Positions 53,964-63,922 of a stretch of 64,000 nt of DNA are shown piece after piece. The position numbers and the translations under genes are program-made. The notes under the pieces were generated by a model. The model was not told the origin of the DNA. It worked only from the letters and a program-made list of their open reading frames with translations, and did not search any database. Numbering within the stretch: the first letter of the stretch is position 1; each line of letters opens with the position of its first letter. Source of the stretch: Dethiosulfovibrio faecalis (GTDB lineage Bacteria > Synergistota > Synergistia > Synergistales > Dethiosulfovibrionaceae); NCBI RefSeq assembly GCF_021568795.1, contig NZ_JAKGUE010000009.1, positions 33,314 to 97,313 of the forward strand, read 5' to 3'.

Positions 53964-54443
53964 TCAGTCGAAATGAACTCCCTCTATGGCCAGCAGTCTC
54001 CTCTTGATCCCCAGTCCTCCGGAATATCCACCGAGAGAACCGTTAGCCCCTATCACCCTGTGACAGGGAATCACCACCGGCACGGGGTTTCTGCCGTTGG
54101 CACCACCTACCGCCCTGCAGGCCTTCGGCTTGTCGATCGATGCGGCCAGCTGGAGATAGGACACCGTGGTGCCGTAGGGGATGGCCTTCAAGGCGTTCCA
54201 TACCTTCATCTGAAAATCGGTACCGTTCAGAGAAAGAGGCAGGTCGAATTCCCTAAGCTCGCCGGCAAAGTAGGCCCTAAGCTGTCCCACAGCCTCTCTG
54301 AGATCCGAGGGAGACCGTCGCCAACGGTCGAATAGAGGCATAGGGGCACCCCTGCCTTCGTACAGACTGATCCTGCTGATCCCGACCTCGTCCATGACCA
54401 CCAGGGCACCGCCCCATTCGGTCTCGACGTTGTCGTAGAGCAT
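53964..54443 (-). CDS. ogt: Methylated-DNA-protein-cysteine methyltransferase
   Basis: 159 residues. Repairs O6-methylguanine by suicide transfer to Cys. Active site VVIPCHRVIGANGSLGGYSGGLGIKRRLL, DNA-binding helix KAIPYGTTVSYLQLAASIDKPKACRAVGGANG. Starts one base after the stop of the upstream membrane gene; AGGTAAG serves as ribosome site. Third gene of a DUF362-membrane-ogt run. Confidence 0.96.
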   Translation of the reverse strand: MLYDNVETEWGGALVVMDEVGISRISLYEGRGAPMPLFDRWRRSPSDLREAVGQLRAYFAGELREFDLPLSLNGTDFQMKVWNALKAIPYGTTVSYLQLAASIDKPKACRAVGGANGRNPVPVVIPCHRVIGANGSLGGYSGGLGIKRRLLAIEGVHFD

Positions 54444-54444
54444 C

Positions 54445-54921
54445 TTACCTCAAGCCCCCCATTATGTTTACCATCCAACCGTAGAGGACCGGTATGTGCT
54501 GAGGCTTGAAGGCAAAGGTCGCAAAGGCCCCCATGGCGACCACGCTGTGTAGGATCGACAGGAACCCCTCGTATTTCTCCCTCAAGGCGATATAGCCCAA
54601 GGTCCACATACATATAGCCATACCTATGACGTAGAAGATCACCGGACTGCCCGCGTCGGGCAGATGGGTCATTATCCTTATCTTGAGGACCGCGTAGGCG
54701 GACCATCCCATCAGGAAATAGGCCTGAGCGATAAAGAACACCAGGTCCAGAGCCACCCTCAACAGCTTGCTCTGAAGATCGTCGCCAGTGGTACCGCCGA
54801 ATTCCCCGGAGGCTATGGAACGTCTGGTTCCGGACACGAAAGGGGTCACGTACCGAGCGTACAGCACCGCTATGATGTATCCCCACAGTATCAACGACAG
54901 GGTGAAAGAAAAGGCTTTCAT
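54445..54921 (-). CDS. Hypothetical membrane protein
   Basis: 158 residues, four hydrophobic helices (about 5-24, 55-75, 92-112, 125-145). No family recognised. Begins four bases after the DUF362 gene stop (GGGAGATG overlaps the boundary) and ends one base before ogt, so it is a genuine operon member. Function unknown. Confidence 0.75.
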   Translation of the reverse strand: MKAFSFTLSLILWGYIIAVLYARYVTPFVSGTRRSIASGEFGGTTGDDLQSKLLRVALDLVFFIAQAYFLMGWSAYAVLKIRIMTHLPDAGSPVIFYVIGMAICMWTLGYIALREKYEGFLSILHSVVAMGAFATFAFKPQHIPVLYGWMVNIMGGLR

Positions 54922-54924
54922 GCT

Positions 54925-55989
54925 CTACATCTCCCTCAGAACGTAATCCAGATGGCCCAATCCGACGGCCTCTCCGTGACGAAGCTGCTCCATCGAATCG
55001 ATCTTATCGTACAGATCCTTGAAGGGATCGGTTCCGGCCCTGGAGATCACCATATCGAGACAGGCCTTGTCCAAAGCTACGGGATCGGTCGAGGCGGCAA
55101 GCCCTATGTCGGACACCACAGGGGCGTCGCTCCAGGGAACGCAATCGCACTGAGGCGTCACGTCCATTATGAAATTCAAAAAAACAGTCTTTGTCTCCTT
55201 GTCCGCCACGGCTCCCAGGGCGTACTCGGCCATCCTCCGGTGAAACTGGACTACGTCTGTCCTCCAGTCCAGGGAGATCGCCGAGGCGGGACAGACAGTG
55301 AGACATTCGCCGCAGCCGATACAGACGTCCTTATCTATAACGGCCTTTCCTCCCGTCATGGAGATGGCCTTGACCGGGCAGTTTCTGAAACAACGGCCGC
55401 ATCCCACGCATTTTTCGTCGTCTACCGACATCCTGGCCGAATGCTGCTCCTTCTTACCCTCGGCGGGAGCGCACCCCATGGCCAGATTCTTCACCGCACC
55501 TCCGAAACCCGCCATGACGTGCCCCTTGAAATGGGACAGCACTATCATCGAGTCGGAGGAACGGATGTCCGAGGCTATCTTGACAGAGGAGAACATCTCT
55601 CCCCTCACGGGGATCTCCTGAAAGTTCCCGCTCCTGAGACCGTCGGCTATTACCAGAGGAGCCCCCGTTACCTCGTAACCGAAGCCGTGCTCTATGGCGG
55701 TCAGAAGATGGTCCACCGAGTTCTTCCTGCTGCCGGTGTAGAGAGTGTTCGTGTCTGTAAGAAAGGGCTTAGCTCCCTTTTCCTTGGCCCAGTCTACCGC
55801 TTTTCTCACGAAGATAGGGCGTATGAAACCGTCGCATCCCCTCTCGCCGAAATGGAGCTTTACCGCCGTAAGGTCCCCTTTTCGCAGAGTCCTTCCTCCG
55901 GCTGCTTCCAGAAGACGACGTATCTTGTTGCCCTTGTTGTCCTCCGGCGTCTTGCTCCTCATATCGCTGAAATAAACGGTCGAAGTCAT
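54925..55989 (-). CDS. DUF362 protein with two [4Fe-4S] ferredoxin motifs
   Basis: 354 residues. DUF362 domain in residues 1-180 (VYFSDMRSK, TAVKLHFGERGCDGFIRPIFVRKAVDWAKEKGAKPFLTDTNTLY) and an 8Fe ferredoxin insert: CVGCGRCFRNCPVKAI and CIGCGECLTVCPASAI (about 190-250). Cytoplasmic iron-sulfur protein, probable electron-transfer or maturation role; no reaction established. GGGGGGAG before the ATG. Starts about 107 bases after the MATE gene end. Confidence 0.92.
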   Translation of the reverse strand: MTSTVYFSDMRSKTPEDNKGNKIRRLLEAAGGRTLRKGDLTAVKLHFGERGCDGFIRPIFVRKAVDWAKEKGAKPFLTDTNTLYTGSRKNSVDHLLTAIEHGFGYEVTGAPLVIADGLRSGNFQEIPVRGEMFSSVKIASDIRSSDSMIVLSHFKGHVMAGFGGAVKNLAMGCAPAEGKKEQHSARMSVDDEKCVGCGRCFRNCPVKAISMTGGKAVIDKDVCIGCGECLTVCPASAISLDWRTDVVQFHRRMAEYALGAVADKETKTVFLNFIMDVTPQCDCVPWSDAPVVSDIGLAASTDPVALDKACLDMVISRAGTDPFKDLYDKIDSMEQLRHGEAVGLGHLDYVLREM

Positions 55990-56096
55990 CGGCTCCCCCC
56001 TATAAAAACTGATCTGCTATTCCACAAGACTTAAAAAATCCCGTCCTCTATAATAGCAACTTTAGGGGACAAAAGCACGAAATGCCGGGACAGGAT

Positions 56097-57467
56097 CTAA
56101 ACCTTGACGACCATATCCGGAGGATTCACCCAACGGCGCATCTCCGCCCTGACCATGTACCAACCCAGAATACCGCCGCCCACGTCGACGATCGGGAAGG
56201 AAAGCCATACTCCGTCCACTCCCATCAGAGGGGGGAGTATAAACAACGGAGGCAGCAGAAAGATCACCTGGCGGCATATATTGAGAATGAGGCTCTGTTT
56301 CGCCTTGCCCAGGGCCTGAAATACGAACCCCGATATTATGGCGACTCCCGCCAGGGGGGCCCCTATATAGCCTATCCGGATGGCCCTCACAGCCAGATCC
56401 AGCAGAGGTTCGCTCTCCTTGTTGAACAGCATGGCCATCTGCCTCGGGAAGAGCTCGGCCACGATAAGAGAACAGAGAAAGAAGATCACCGCGGCCGCCA
56501 TAGCCATGCCGACGGTCTTTCTAACCCTATCGAAATTCCCCGCCCCGTAGTTGTAGCCTATTATGGGCTGGGAGGCCTCTCCTATACCGACCGCCGGCAT
56601 GAACAGCAGGCTGTCGAGACTGAAGAAGATACCCATGGCGGAGACCGCCAGCTCCCCTCCCAGACGGCTCAGGGTACGGTTGAATATGACCATTACGAAG
56701 ACGAAGAACATCTCCATCATGAAGGGAGAAAAACCTACCGCTATCATCTCCGCCATTATCCTCTTCCTGGGGCGAAAGCTCTCCCGGATGAAACGAAGTT
56801 CGCCCATCCCCTTGAGGTAGAACAGCAACACCCAGCAGGCGGCTCCCAATTGAGCCAGCACCGTCCCAAGAGCCGCTCCCTTAACTCCCATGCCCATCTT
56901 CACTATAAAAACCCAGTCCAGAAAGACGTTGGCACAGGCCCCGAGGATAAGGGTCCACATGGCATATCTCGGATGCCCCTCGGCCCTTATGAAGTAATTG
57001 CAGCAAAAGCTTATCAGCTGGAAGGGGACGCCCCAAAGTATGACCGACATATAGGATCGAGTGAGAGGCATCAGGGTCTCGCTGGCACCGCAGAGATACA
57101 TAAGCTCTTCCATAAAGAAAAAGGCCAGCACCATGAGAACCACCGAGGAGATCAAGACGGCCAGGAAGCCGTTTCCCATGGCAAGCTGAGCCCTGTCCTG
57201 CTCGTTTTCCCCGAGTCTTCTGGATATCTGAGACGAGGTTCCCACGCCTATAAGGATACCGGTGGATATGACCAGAAGGAAAAACGGGAAAGCCACGGTT
57301 ATAGCGGCTATCCCGTTAGGACCGACGGCGTGACCTATGAACATCCGATCCACTATGTTATAAAGGGCACTGGCGACCATTCCGACTATGGCCGGAAGGG
57401 AAAACTGAAAAAGCAACCGCCAGATCGGGTCACTACCCATACGCTCCGAACGTTCTTTAGATGTCAT
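56097..57467 (-). CDS. MATE-family multidrug/metabolite exporter
   Basis: 456 residues, twelve membrane helices in two halves. Family segments: PIWRLLFQFSLPAIVGMVASALYNIVDRMFIGHAVGPNGIAA, and in the second half GIGEASQPIIGYNYGAGNFDRVRKTV. ATG 57467 is preferred because GGAGGT lies seven bases upstream; ATG 57482 would overlap it. Na+- or H+-driven efflux; substrate unknown. Divergent from the MBL hydrolase gene. Confidence 0.94.
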   Translation of the reverse strand: MTSKERSERMGSDPIWRLLFQFSLPAIVGMVASALYNIVDRMFIGHAVGPNGIAAITVAFPFFLLVISTGILIGVGTSSQISRRLGENEQDRAQLAMGNGFLAVLISSVVLMVLAFFFMEELMYLCGASETLMPLTRSYMSVILWGVPFQLISFCCNYFIRAEGHPRYAMWTLILGACANVFLDWVFIVKMGMGVKGAALGTVLAQLGAACWVLLFYLKGMGELRFIRESFRPRKRIMAEMIAVGFSPFMMEMFFVFVMVIFNRTLSRLGGELAVSAMGIFFSLDSLLFMPAVGIGEASQPIIGYNYGAGNFDRVRKTVGMAMAAAVIFFLCSLIVAELFPRQMAMLFNKESEPLLDLAVRAIRIGYIGAPLAGVAIISGFVFQALGKAKQSLILNICRQVIFLLPPLFILPPLMGVDGVWLSFPIVDVGGGILGWYMVRAEMRRWVNPPDMVVKV

Positions 57468-57596
57468 CTTTGCTACCTCCATATTTCATACGACTCACAG
57501 GTCGGTCAACCCATTCTACGACAAGATAGGAAAAAATGGCGATTTTTATATCGGGAATCTAAAAACATAGATATAAAACCCCAAGGAGGTGCTACC

Positions 57597-58529
57597 ATGA
57601 AAATCGATCTCGTGTTGGAGACCTCCGACACGTCTTTATATCTTGTGGATCTTCCACAGTCGATCGAGGGATTCGAACACTTCATATGCTCCTGGATACT
57701 GGAGGATCGAGTAAAGGAAATCGTGTCGGTGGTTGACTGCGGCCCCCGCTCCTCCATACCGGTGCTGGACGGGGCTCTAAGATCTTTGAAGCTACGGCCG
57801 GACAGACTTCTTCTCACCCATATACACCTCGACCACGGAGGAGGTGCGGGAGATCTATGTAGACTCTACCCCGACATGACTGTGACGGCACACCAAAGAG
57901 GGCACCGTCACTTGGTGGATCCCGAAAAACTTTGGGAGGGGAGCCTTCTGGTGCTCGGAGACACGGCGACATCCTACGGAAAGCCACTGCCGGTACCGGA
58001 AAAATCTCTGAACTATGCCCTTTCCGATATATTAACCATAGAGACCCCGGGACACGCCCACCATCACCTGTCGTTCCTATATTCCGGAGACAGGAGGATA
58101 TTCTTCGCAGGGGAGGTCGCAGGGGTATGCGCGGATCGCATGGTGAATCGGTGGTACAGTGATAAAACAAAAAAAGCCCCCTACCTGAGACCGGCAGCCG
58201 CTCCCCCCTTCCGCATAGACATCGGCAGAGAATCGCTCCGATCGGTCATGAAACTGGATCACGACCTGCTCTGTCCGGGACATTACGGGCCGATCGACGA
58301 CGGAGCGACCTTCATGAAAAAAGCCCTTGACCAGCTGGATCTTTGGGAGGAAACTATCTCCCTAGCTCGCGAAGACGAGGATCCCGACGCCCTGGTGGAC
58401 CATCTCATCAGGACGGACCCGGCCTTGAAGCCCATGGAGGACTTTCTTCCCGAGGTGGTATCGAGAGAGAGAGCCTTCATGGCCAACAGCGTGAGGGGTT
58501 TTATGAAAGATATATCGGATAAAAACTGA
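57597..58529 (+). CDS. Metallo-beta-lactamase-fold hydrolase
   Basis: 310 residues from ATG 57597 (AAGGAGGTG nine bases upstream). Dimetal motif LLTHIHLDHGGGAGD (H-x-H-x-D-H), later metal ligands in TPGHAHHHLSFLY, GEVAGVCAD and CPGHYGPID. YYCB/DUF-type MBL hydrolases of this layout cleave thioesters or lactones; no specific substrate. Sixteen bases before the amidohydrolase gene, so a two-gene operon. Confidence 0.9.
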   Translation: MKIDLVLETSDTSLYLVDLPQSIEGFEHFICSWILEDRVKEIVSVVDCGPRSSIPVLDGALRSLKLRPDRLLLTHIHLDHGGGAGDLCRLYPDMTVTAHQRGHRHLVDPEKLWEGSLLVLGDTATSYGKPLPVPEKSLNYALSDILTIETPGHAHHHLSFLYSGDRRIFFAGEVAGVCADRMVNRWYSDKTKKAPYLRPAAAPPFRIDIGRESLRSVMKLDHDLLCPGHYGPIDDGATFMKKALDQLDLWEETISLAREDEDPDALVDHLIRTDPALKPMEDFLPEVVSRERAFMANSVRGFMKDISDKN

Positions 58530-58544
58530 GAGGAGACGTATTAT

Positions 58545-59714
58545 ATGCTGAAAGCCATAGTCGGAGGCACGGTGGAAACGATATCGTCCGGGACGATTCA
58601 GGGAGGTACCGTCCTGGTGGAGGACGGCAGGATAAAGGCGGTCGGAGCGGGACTTTCCATACCAAGCGGAGCGGAGATCCTGGACGCCTCGGGCATGACG
58701 GTCACCCCGGGCCTCATAGACGCACACACCCATATAGGAACCTGCCCGGAGGGAATTCCCTACTCCATGACTGACGAGAACGACATGACCGACCCGAGCA
58801 CCCCTCAATTGAGGATATTGGACTCCATATACCCCTTCGACGAAGCCTTCGGAGAGGCTAGAAAGGGCGGGGTGACGGCGGTTCAGGTCCTTCCGGGAAG
58901 CGCCAACGTCATAGGAGGACAGGGGGCCGTCATAAAAACCAGAGGTCTAGTGGTGGACGAGATGGCTGTCCTTGCCCCGTCTGGAATGAAGGCAGCCCTG
59001 GGGGAGAATCCCATCGGGGTCTACAAGGAGAAAAACCAGCTTCCGACCACGAGGATGGGAAACGCCGCCTGCATGAGGAACACCCTTCAGGAAGCCTTCA
59101 ACTACAAGGCCGCCAAGGAACACTGGCTCGCCAAAAAAGACGAGGACAAGGACCCCTTCGAGATAAAACCCGACATGGAGGCTCTGCTGCCGGTGGTGGA
59201 GAAAAAGATGCCCCTCAGGGTACACTGTCACAGGGCCGACGACATAGCGACGGCCATAAGGACCGCCGAGGAATTCGGGATAGACCTGACCTTGGAACAC
59301 TGCACCGAGGGACACCTAATACCGGATTACCTAGCGTCGAAGAAAGTAATGGCCGCGGTAGGCCCCACCCTCTCCTGCCGCCCCAAGATAGAGCTCAGAC
59401 ACATGACCTGGGACACCCTCAAGGTCTTCTCCGAGAGAGGGATCCATTTCTGCATAATAACGGACCACCCGGTGACCCCGGTACACTCCCTTATGCTCTG
59501 CGCCACCATGGCCCATCGGGCTGGGCTGTCCAGAGAGGAAGCCCTAAGGGCAGTAACCCTGTCCCCGGCTGAACACCTTGGATTGGAGGCTAGGATGGGA
59601 TCTCTGGAACCGGGAAAAGACGGGGACATAGTTCTATGGAAAGGCGACCCATTCGACGCAAGAACGGAGGTAGCCATAACCTTCATAGACGGAGTAGAGG
59701 TCTACAGGGCCTAG
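58545..59714 (+). CDS. Amidohydrolase (imidazolonepropionase/aryldialkylphosphatase-like)
   Basis: 389 residues. Metal-dependent TIM barrel: VTPGLIDAHTHIG (H-x-H), MPLRVHCHRADDI, LEHCTEGHLIP and the final Asp in FCIITDHPVTPVHS. C-terminal beta-sandwich rejoins at EPGKDGDIVLWKGDPFD. Probable hydrolysis of a cyclic amide or similar. Paired with the MBL hydrolase and ending at a strong terminator. Confidence 0.92.
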   Translation: MLKAIVGGTVETISSGTIQGGTVLVEDGRIKAVGAGLSIPSGAEILDASGMTVTPGLIDAHTHIGTCPEGIPYSMTDENDMTDPSTPQLRILDSIYPFDEAFGEARKGGVTAVQVLPGSANVIGGQGAVIKTRGLVVDEMAVLAPSGMKAALGENPIGVYKEKNQLPTTRMGNAACMRNTLQEAFNYKAAKEHWLAKKDEDKDPFEIKPDMEALLPVVEKKMPLRVHCHRADDIATAIRTAEEFGIDLTLEHCTEGHLIPDYLASKKVMAAVGPTLSCRPKIELRHMTWDTLKVFSERGIHFCIITDHPVTPVHSLMLCATMAHRAGLSREEALRAVTLSPAEHLGLEARMGSLEPGKDGDIVLWKGDPFDARTEVAITFIDGVEVYRA

Positions 59715-59757
59715 AAAAAAGGCGGAGCCGATATGTTCTCGGCTCCGCCTTTTTTTC
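59715..59757. terminator. Bidirectional terminator
   Basis: Arms AAAAAGGCGGAGCCGA and TCGGCTCCGCCTTTTT around ATATGT, between convergent amidohydrolase and dppF-type genes. Confidence 0.92.
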
Positions 59758-60746
59758 TACCTCTCCAGAAGGAAACACGCCACCTCGTGATCCTTCTCCA
59801 CCTCCACCAGAGGTGGTTCTTCCTCTCTGCATCTGTCCATGGCGTAAGGGCATCTGGTGTGGAACCGACATCCCGACGGCGGGTCTATAGGAGAGGGGAT
59901 GTCACCCTCCAAGGGAACCCTCTCCACCTTCAATGTAGGATCAGGAAGGGGGATCGCCGACATCAACGCCTTGGTATAGGGATGAAGGGGATTGACGAAT
60001 ATCGAGTCCTTGGAGGTTATCTCCACCACCTTGCCGAGGTACATTATGGCGATCCTGTCGGAGATGTGCTTGACCACCGACAGATCGTGGGTGATGAAGA
60101 GATAGGTAAGGCCCAGCTCCTGCTGAAGATCCCTCAGCTCGTTCAAAACCTGGCTCTGAATGGACACGTCCAGTGCAGAGACCGGCTCGTCGCACACGAT
60201 GAACTTGGGATTCAAGGCAAGGGCCCGAGCTATACCTATTCGCTGTCTCTGACCACCGGAGAACTCGTGAGGATAGCGGAAACGATGTTCGGGACGAAGA
60301 CCGGCCTTGACTATCACGTCGGTGACGTAACGGTCTAACTCCTTACGACCTTTGGCGATACCGTACAGCTTTACCGCCTCTCCCACTATCTCGCTCACGG
60401 TCATCCTGGGATTGAGGCTACCGTAAGGATCCTGGAAGATTATCTGGATCTTCTGCCTAACCTGTCCGGGGTTTTCCCTGAGCATCTGCCCCAGCTCTCG
60501 ACCCTTAAAGTAGACCGAGCCGTCGGTCGGCTCCAGAAGGTGCATCAGGGTCCTGCCGGTGGTCGACTTTCCGCATCCGGATTCGCCCACCACTCCCAAC
60601 GTCTCTCCCTCTCGGATGGAGAATGAAACGCCATCCACCGCCTTCACGTGGTTGACCACCTTCTTGAATATGCCCTTCCTTATGGGAAAATATTTCTTCA
60701 GGTTCTCTACCCTCAGAAAATCCTCCCTCTCGACGGGAACGCTCAT
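59757..60746 (-). CDS. Peptide ABC transporter ATP-binding protein (DppF type), second operon
   Basis: 329 residues from ATG 60746, overlapping the dppD-type stop by four bases. Walker [24 protein letters not shown], signature [31 protein letters not shown] and the Cys tail [18 protein letters not shown]. Last gene of the four-gene operon reading leftward. Closely parallels the copy at 13150. Confidence 0.95.
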   Translation of the reverse strand: MSVPVEREDFLRVENLKKYFPIRKGIFKKVVNHVKAVDGVSFSIREGETLGVVGESGCGKSTTGRTLMHLLEPTDGSVYFKGRELGQMLRENPGQVRQKIQIIFQDPYGSLNPRMTVSEIVGEAVKLYGIAKGRKELDRYVTDVIVKAGLRPEHRFRYPHEFSGGQRQRIGIARALALNPKFIVCDEPVSALDVSIQSQVLNELRDLQQELGLTYLFITHDLSVVKHISDRIAIMYLGKVVEITSKDSIFVNPLHPYTKALMSAIPLPDPTLKVERVPLEGDIPSPIDPPSGCRFHTRCPYAMDRCREEEPPLVEVEKDHEVACFLLER

Positions 60747-61735
60747 TCCTCGACCCCCTCTCTGTCGGGATGATCCTCGTACAGCCAACAACGTACCTTG
60801 CGGTCGCCCTTGAGCCTATATATGGGAGGTTCCTCGACACTGCATCGATCTATGCACTTATCGCAGCGATTGTGGAACTTGCACCCCTCCGGAAAGTCCA
60901 ACGGATTCGGCACCACTCCTGGGATGACGTCCAACCGTTCCTTGTCGCAGTCCATCCTCGGAATGGACCGAAGAAGTCCCTGCGTGTAGGGATGAAGGGG
61001 GTCCTTATAGAGGGGAACCACGTCGGCCTCCTCCACGACCTTACCGGCGTACATCACCACCACCCTCTGGGCCATCTGGGCTATGACTCCCAAATCGTGG
61101 GTTATGAACATTATGGCCGAGTTCAGCTTCTCCCTCAGTTCGTTCATGAGATCCAGTATCTGAGCCTGTACCGTCACGTCCAAAGCCGTGGTGGGCTCGT
61201 CCGCTATCAGCAGAGCCGGGTTGCAGGCCAAAGCCATGGCTATCATGGCCCTCTGCCTCATACCTCCGGAAAGCTGGTGAGGGTATTCGTCCACCCTCTG
61301 ATCCGGCGATGGAATCCCGACCAGATCCAACATCTCGACGGCCCTCTTTTTGGCCTGCCGATCGTCCATCTTCTGATGAAGCCTCAAAGGCTCCATGATC
61401 TGCTCCCCTATGGTGTACACCGGGTTCAGACTCGTCATGGGCTCCTGAAATATCATGGAGATATCGTTGCCTCGGATCTTCCTCATCTCCGGTTCGGAGA
61501 GGTTCAACAGGTCGACTCCGTTCATGACGATCTCTCCTCCGGCCACTCGACCGACCGGCTTGGGGAGGAGTCCCATTATGGACAGGGAGGTCACCGACTT
61601 TCCACATCCCGATTCACCGACTATGCCCAGGGTCTTGCCGGGCTCGATGGAGAAGGAGACACCGTCCACGGCCTTTACCGTTCCGGCGTCGGTATCGAAA
61701 TAGGTCTTAAGGTTTCTGACTTCCAACAATGCCAT
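60743..61735 (-). CDS. Peptide ABC transporter ATP-binding protein (DppD type), second operon
   Basis: 330 residues. ATG 61735 lies eight bases after AGGAGG; the GTG at 61744 would overlap that site. Walker [25 protein letters not shown], signature [31 protein letters not shown], and [14 protein letters not shown] near the end. Confidence 0.95.
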   Translation of the reverse strand: MALLEVRNLKTYFDTDAGTVKAVDGVSFSIEPGKTLGIVGESGCGKSVTSLSIMGLLPKPVGRVAGGEIVMNGVDLLNLSEPEMRKIRGNDISMIFQEPMTSLNPVYTIGEQIMEPLRLHQKMDDRQAKKRAVEMLDLVGIPSPDQRVDEYPHQLSGGMRQRAMIAMALACNPALLIADEPTTALDVTVQAQILDLMNELREKLNSAIMFITHDLGVIAQMAQRVVVMYAGKVVEEADVVPLYKDPLHPYTQGLLRSIPRMDCDKERLDVIPGVVPNPLDFPEGCKFHNRCDKCIDRCSVEEPPIYRLKGDRKVRCWLYEDHPDREGVEE

Positions 61736-61747
61736 GCCCGACACCTC

Positions 61748-62656
61748 CTATCTCTTGAGCCGGACGTCCAGAGCGTCCCTCAGACCGTCTCCGACGAAGT
61801 TGAAGGCCAAAACTGTGTACATTATGGCCAGACCGGGGAAGATAGCCCACCACCACTGACCGGTGGCCAGGTACTTCTGCCCTACCGAGATCATCAGCCC
61901 CCAGCTAGGAGTGGGAGGCTGAGCTCCGAAACCGAGGAAGGCCAGTCCCGCCTCCACCATTATGATGCTGCCCAATCCCAGGGTCGCCTGAACTATGACC
62001 GGAGCCAGGGCGTTGGGAAGAATGTGGGAAAAGATGATCCTCCAGGTCGGTATGCCGAGCGCCTTAGCCGCCTCTACATACTCCCTCTCTCTGAGGGATA
62101 TGAACTGGGCCCTGGTGATCCTCGCGACCGGAACCCAGGAGACCAGACCGATGGCGACGAAGACGACCATCATGCTGGGATTGTTGAATACGGCTATGAT
62201 GGCCAGAACGAAGAGAAAGAAGGGAAAGGCGAAGACCACGTTTATCAGCCACGATATGGCATCGTCGACCCAGCCTCCGAAGTAACCGGCCAGAGCCCCG
62301 AGGGGGATACCTATCATGAGGGACACCAAAGTGGCGAAAACCCCTATCTGCAGGGAGATACGGGCCCCGAACACGACCCTGCTGAGGATATCCCTTCCGT
62401 AGAGATCGGTGCCCATGATATGACTCGCGGTGGGGGCGGCCAGTTTAGCCGCCTTTCCCTCGGTCCAGATGAGCTGCTTGAAGGGATCGTAGGGAGCTAT
62501 CTGAGGAGCGAAAAGGGCCACGAACAGAAGAAAGAGGACCATGATAAGCCCCAACATGGCCAGTTTATTCCTGCGAAAACGCACCCATGCCTCATACCAG
62601 AGACTGCCGTGCTTGCGGTTCTTTGCGGTGTCGACCGCTTTATCCTTTTTATTCAA
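61748..62656 (-). CDS. Peptide ABC transporter permease (DppC type), second operon
   Basis: 302 residues, six helices. Basic N-terminus, EAWVRFRRNKLAMLGLIMVLFLLFVALF, HIMGTDLYGRDILSRVVFGARISLQ, and coupling loop REYVEAAKALGIPTWRIIFSHILPNALAPVIVQ. TTG start at 62656 with GGGGGGACC upstream. Thirteen bases from dppB-type gene. Confidence 0.94.
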   Translation of the reverse strand: MNKKDKAVDTAKNRKHGSLWYEAWVRFRRNKLAMLGLIMVLFLLFVALFAPQIAPYDPFKQLIWTEGKAAKLAAPTASHIMGTDLYGRDILSRVVFGARISLQIGVFATLVSLMIGIPLGALAGYFGGWVDDAISWLINVVFAFPFFLFVLAIIAVFNNPSMMVVFVAIGLVSWVPVARITRAQFISLREREYVEAAKALGIPTWRIIFSHILPNALAPVIVQATLGLGSIIMVEAGLAFLGFGAQPPTPSWGLMISVGQKYLATGQWWWAIFPGLAIMYTVLAFNFVGDGLRDALDVRLKR

Positions 62657-62669
62657 CCTCGGTCCCCCC

Positions 62670-63596
62670 TTAATCGTAACGGATCCTGGGATCGAAGAAG
62701 CCGTAGGAGATATCCACGATCAGGTTGGCGACGAGGAAAATCAGCGCCATGAAGATGACCGTCCCCCTTATCATGGGGAAATCCCTGGCTATGAGGGCCT
62801 CCACCGAGAGACGACCTATTCCGGGCCAGGCGAATATCGTCTCGGTGAGAACCGCACCGGAAAGCAACGAGGCTATCTGAGTTCCCACTATGGTGACCAC
62901 GGGAATCATTGCGTTCTTGAGGGCATGCTTCATCACCACGACATTGCCCGCCAATCCCTTGGCCTTGGCAGTCCTTATGTAGTCCTGGTTCAATACCTCA
63001 AGCATACAGGACCTGGTAAGACGGGCGGTCAAAGCCCCCGGTCTCACCCCCAAGGTAATCACAGGCAGTATGAGATAGCGCCACGATCCGTCGCCGTATC
63101 CCGCTCCGGGCAACCAACCCAGACCGTAGGCAAAGACCAGAAGAAGCAGGAGCCCGACCCAGAAGACCGGGGCGCTCACCCCCGCTATGGCTATTATCAT
63201 GGCCGAATAATCGAACACCGAGTATTGCTTGACCGCCGAGAGAATCCCGGCACCTACGCCTATCACCGTACCGAGAACCAACGCCCACATGGCGAGCCGT
63301 GCCGTCGCTCCCAAGCGATCCTTGATGGCGTCTGCCACCTTTTCGTTGGTCCTGTAGGACGTCCCCAGGTCTCCTTTTATCAATTGACTCATGAAGTTTA
63401 TATACTGTTTATGAAGGGGCAGATCCAACCCCAGATCGTGACGGATCTTGGCCAAGGTCTCGGGATCCCCTCTTTGACCCATCATAATCATGGCCGGATC
63501 TCCGGGAACCACGTTAACCAATATGAAAACGGCCGTAACGACTCCCCAAACAACGGGGATAGTGTACAAAATTCGCCTCATTATATAAGTGAACAT
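62670..63596 (-). CDS. Peptide ABC transporter permease (DppB type), second operon
   Basis: 308 residues, six helices. IMRRILYTIPVVWGVVTAVFILVNVVPGDPAMIMMGQRG, then DYIRTAKAKGLAGNVVVMKHALKNAMIPVVTIVGTQ. ATG 63596 has AGGAGGTGA ten bases upstream; the ATG five codons later is possible. First permease gene; no binding-protein gene lies in this operon within the window. Confidence 0.94.
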   Translation of the reverse strand: MFTYIMRRILYTIPVVWGVVTAVFILVNVVPGDPAMIMMGQRGDPETLAKIRHDLGLDLPLHKQYINFMSQLIKGDLGTSYRTNEKVADAIKDRLGATARLAMWALVLGTVIGVGAGILSAVKQYSVFDYSAMIIAIAGVSAPVFWVGLLLLLVFAYGLGWLPGAGYGDGSWRYLILPVITLGVRPGALTARLTRSCMLEVLNQDYIRTAKAKGLAGNVVVMKHALKNAMIPVVTIVGTQIASLLSGAVLTETIFAWPGIGRLSVEALIARDFPMIRGTVIFMALIFLVANLIVDISYGFFDPRIRYD

Positions 63597-63671
63597 ACCA
63601 GGGTCACCTCCTATCTATCGTGATGAAGACTCTACCGTAAGAGACGCCGTGATGCCGAGACAACCTCCCCT

Positions 63672-63746
63672 TCAGAGATCTCCCACGACAAAGCGGATGA
63701 CTTTATCGCACAAACTAATCACCTCCCCAAACAAAGCCATGAACAT
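63672..63746 (-). CDS. Possible 24-residue leader ORF before the second peptide operon
   Basis: ATG 63746 to TGA 63672, about eleven bases after GGGAGGGGG. Begins MFMALFGEVISLCDKVIRFV. It lies in the roughly 290-base 5' leader between the promoter at 63893 and dppB, a stretch otherwise without a gene. No terminator hairpin was seen after it. May be chance. Confidence 0.35.
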   Translation of the reverse strand: MFMALFGEVISLCDKVIRFVVGDL

Positions 63747-63892
63747 AAGTTACAAAACCCCCTCCCGACGACGCGGGCATCAGAGTAATTGCCGCTAATA
63801 ACAGGACTCAACAAGCAGGAAGATAGAAAAGGTAGTCTTTTTTGAGGAATCTCGAGAGATGAAGACGATGTAACATAAGGACCAATGAGTTT

Positions 63893-63922
63893 ATTATACT
63901 CTATGGTGGACCCCATTGTCAA
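63893..63922 (-). promoter_or_regulatory. Strong promoter of the second peptide ABC operon
   Basis: Minus strand consensus TTGACA (63917-63922), 18-base spacer, TATAAT (63893-63898). Leaves a 5' leader of nearly 300 bases before dppB. Bases 63923-64000 hold no recognisable gene. Confidence 0.85.

Noticed and set aside
56082..57590. Long plus-strand open frame opposite the MATE gene and running into the MBL gene
   Set aside because: It is the antisense of a clear transporter, composed of His/Arg/Gln-rich low-likelihood sequence; only the part from 57597 is real.
60770..62752. Long plus-strand open frame opposite the dppD and dppC type genes
   Set aside because: Antisense to well-conserved ABC genes; no start signal and unnatural composition.
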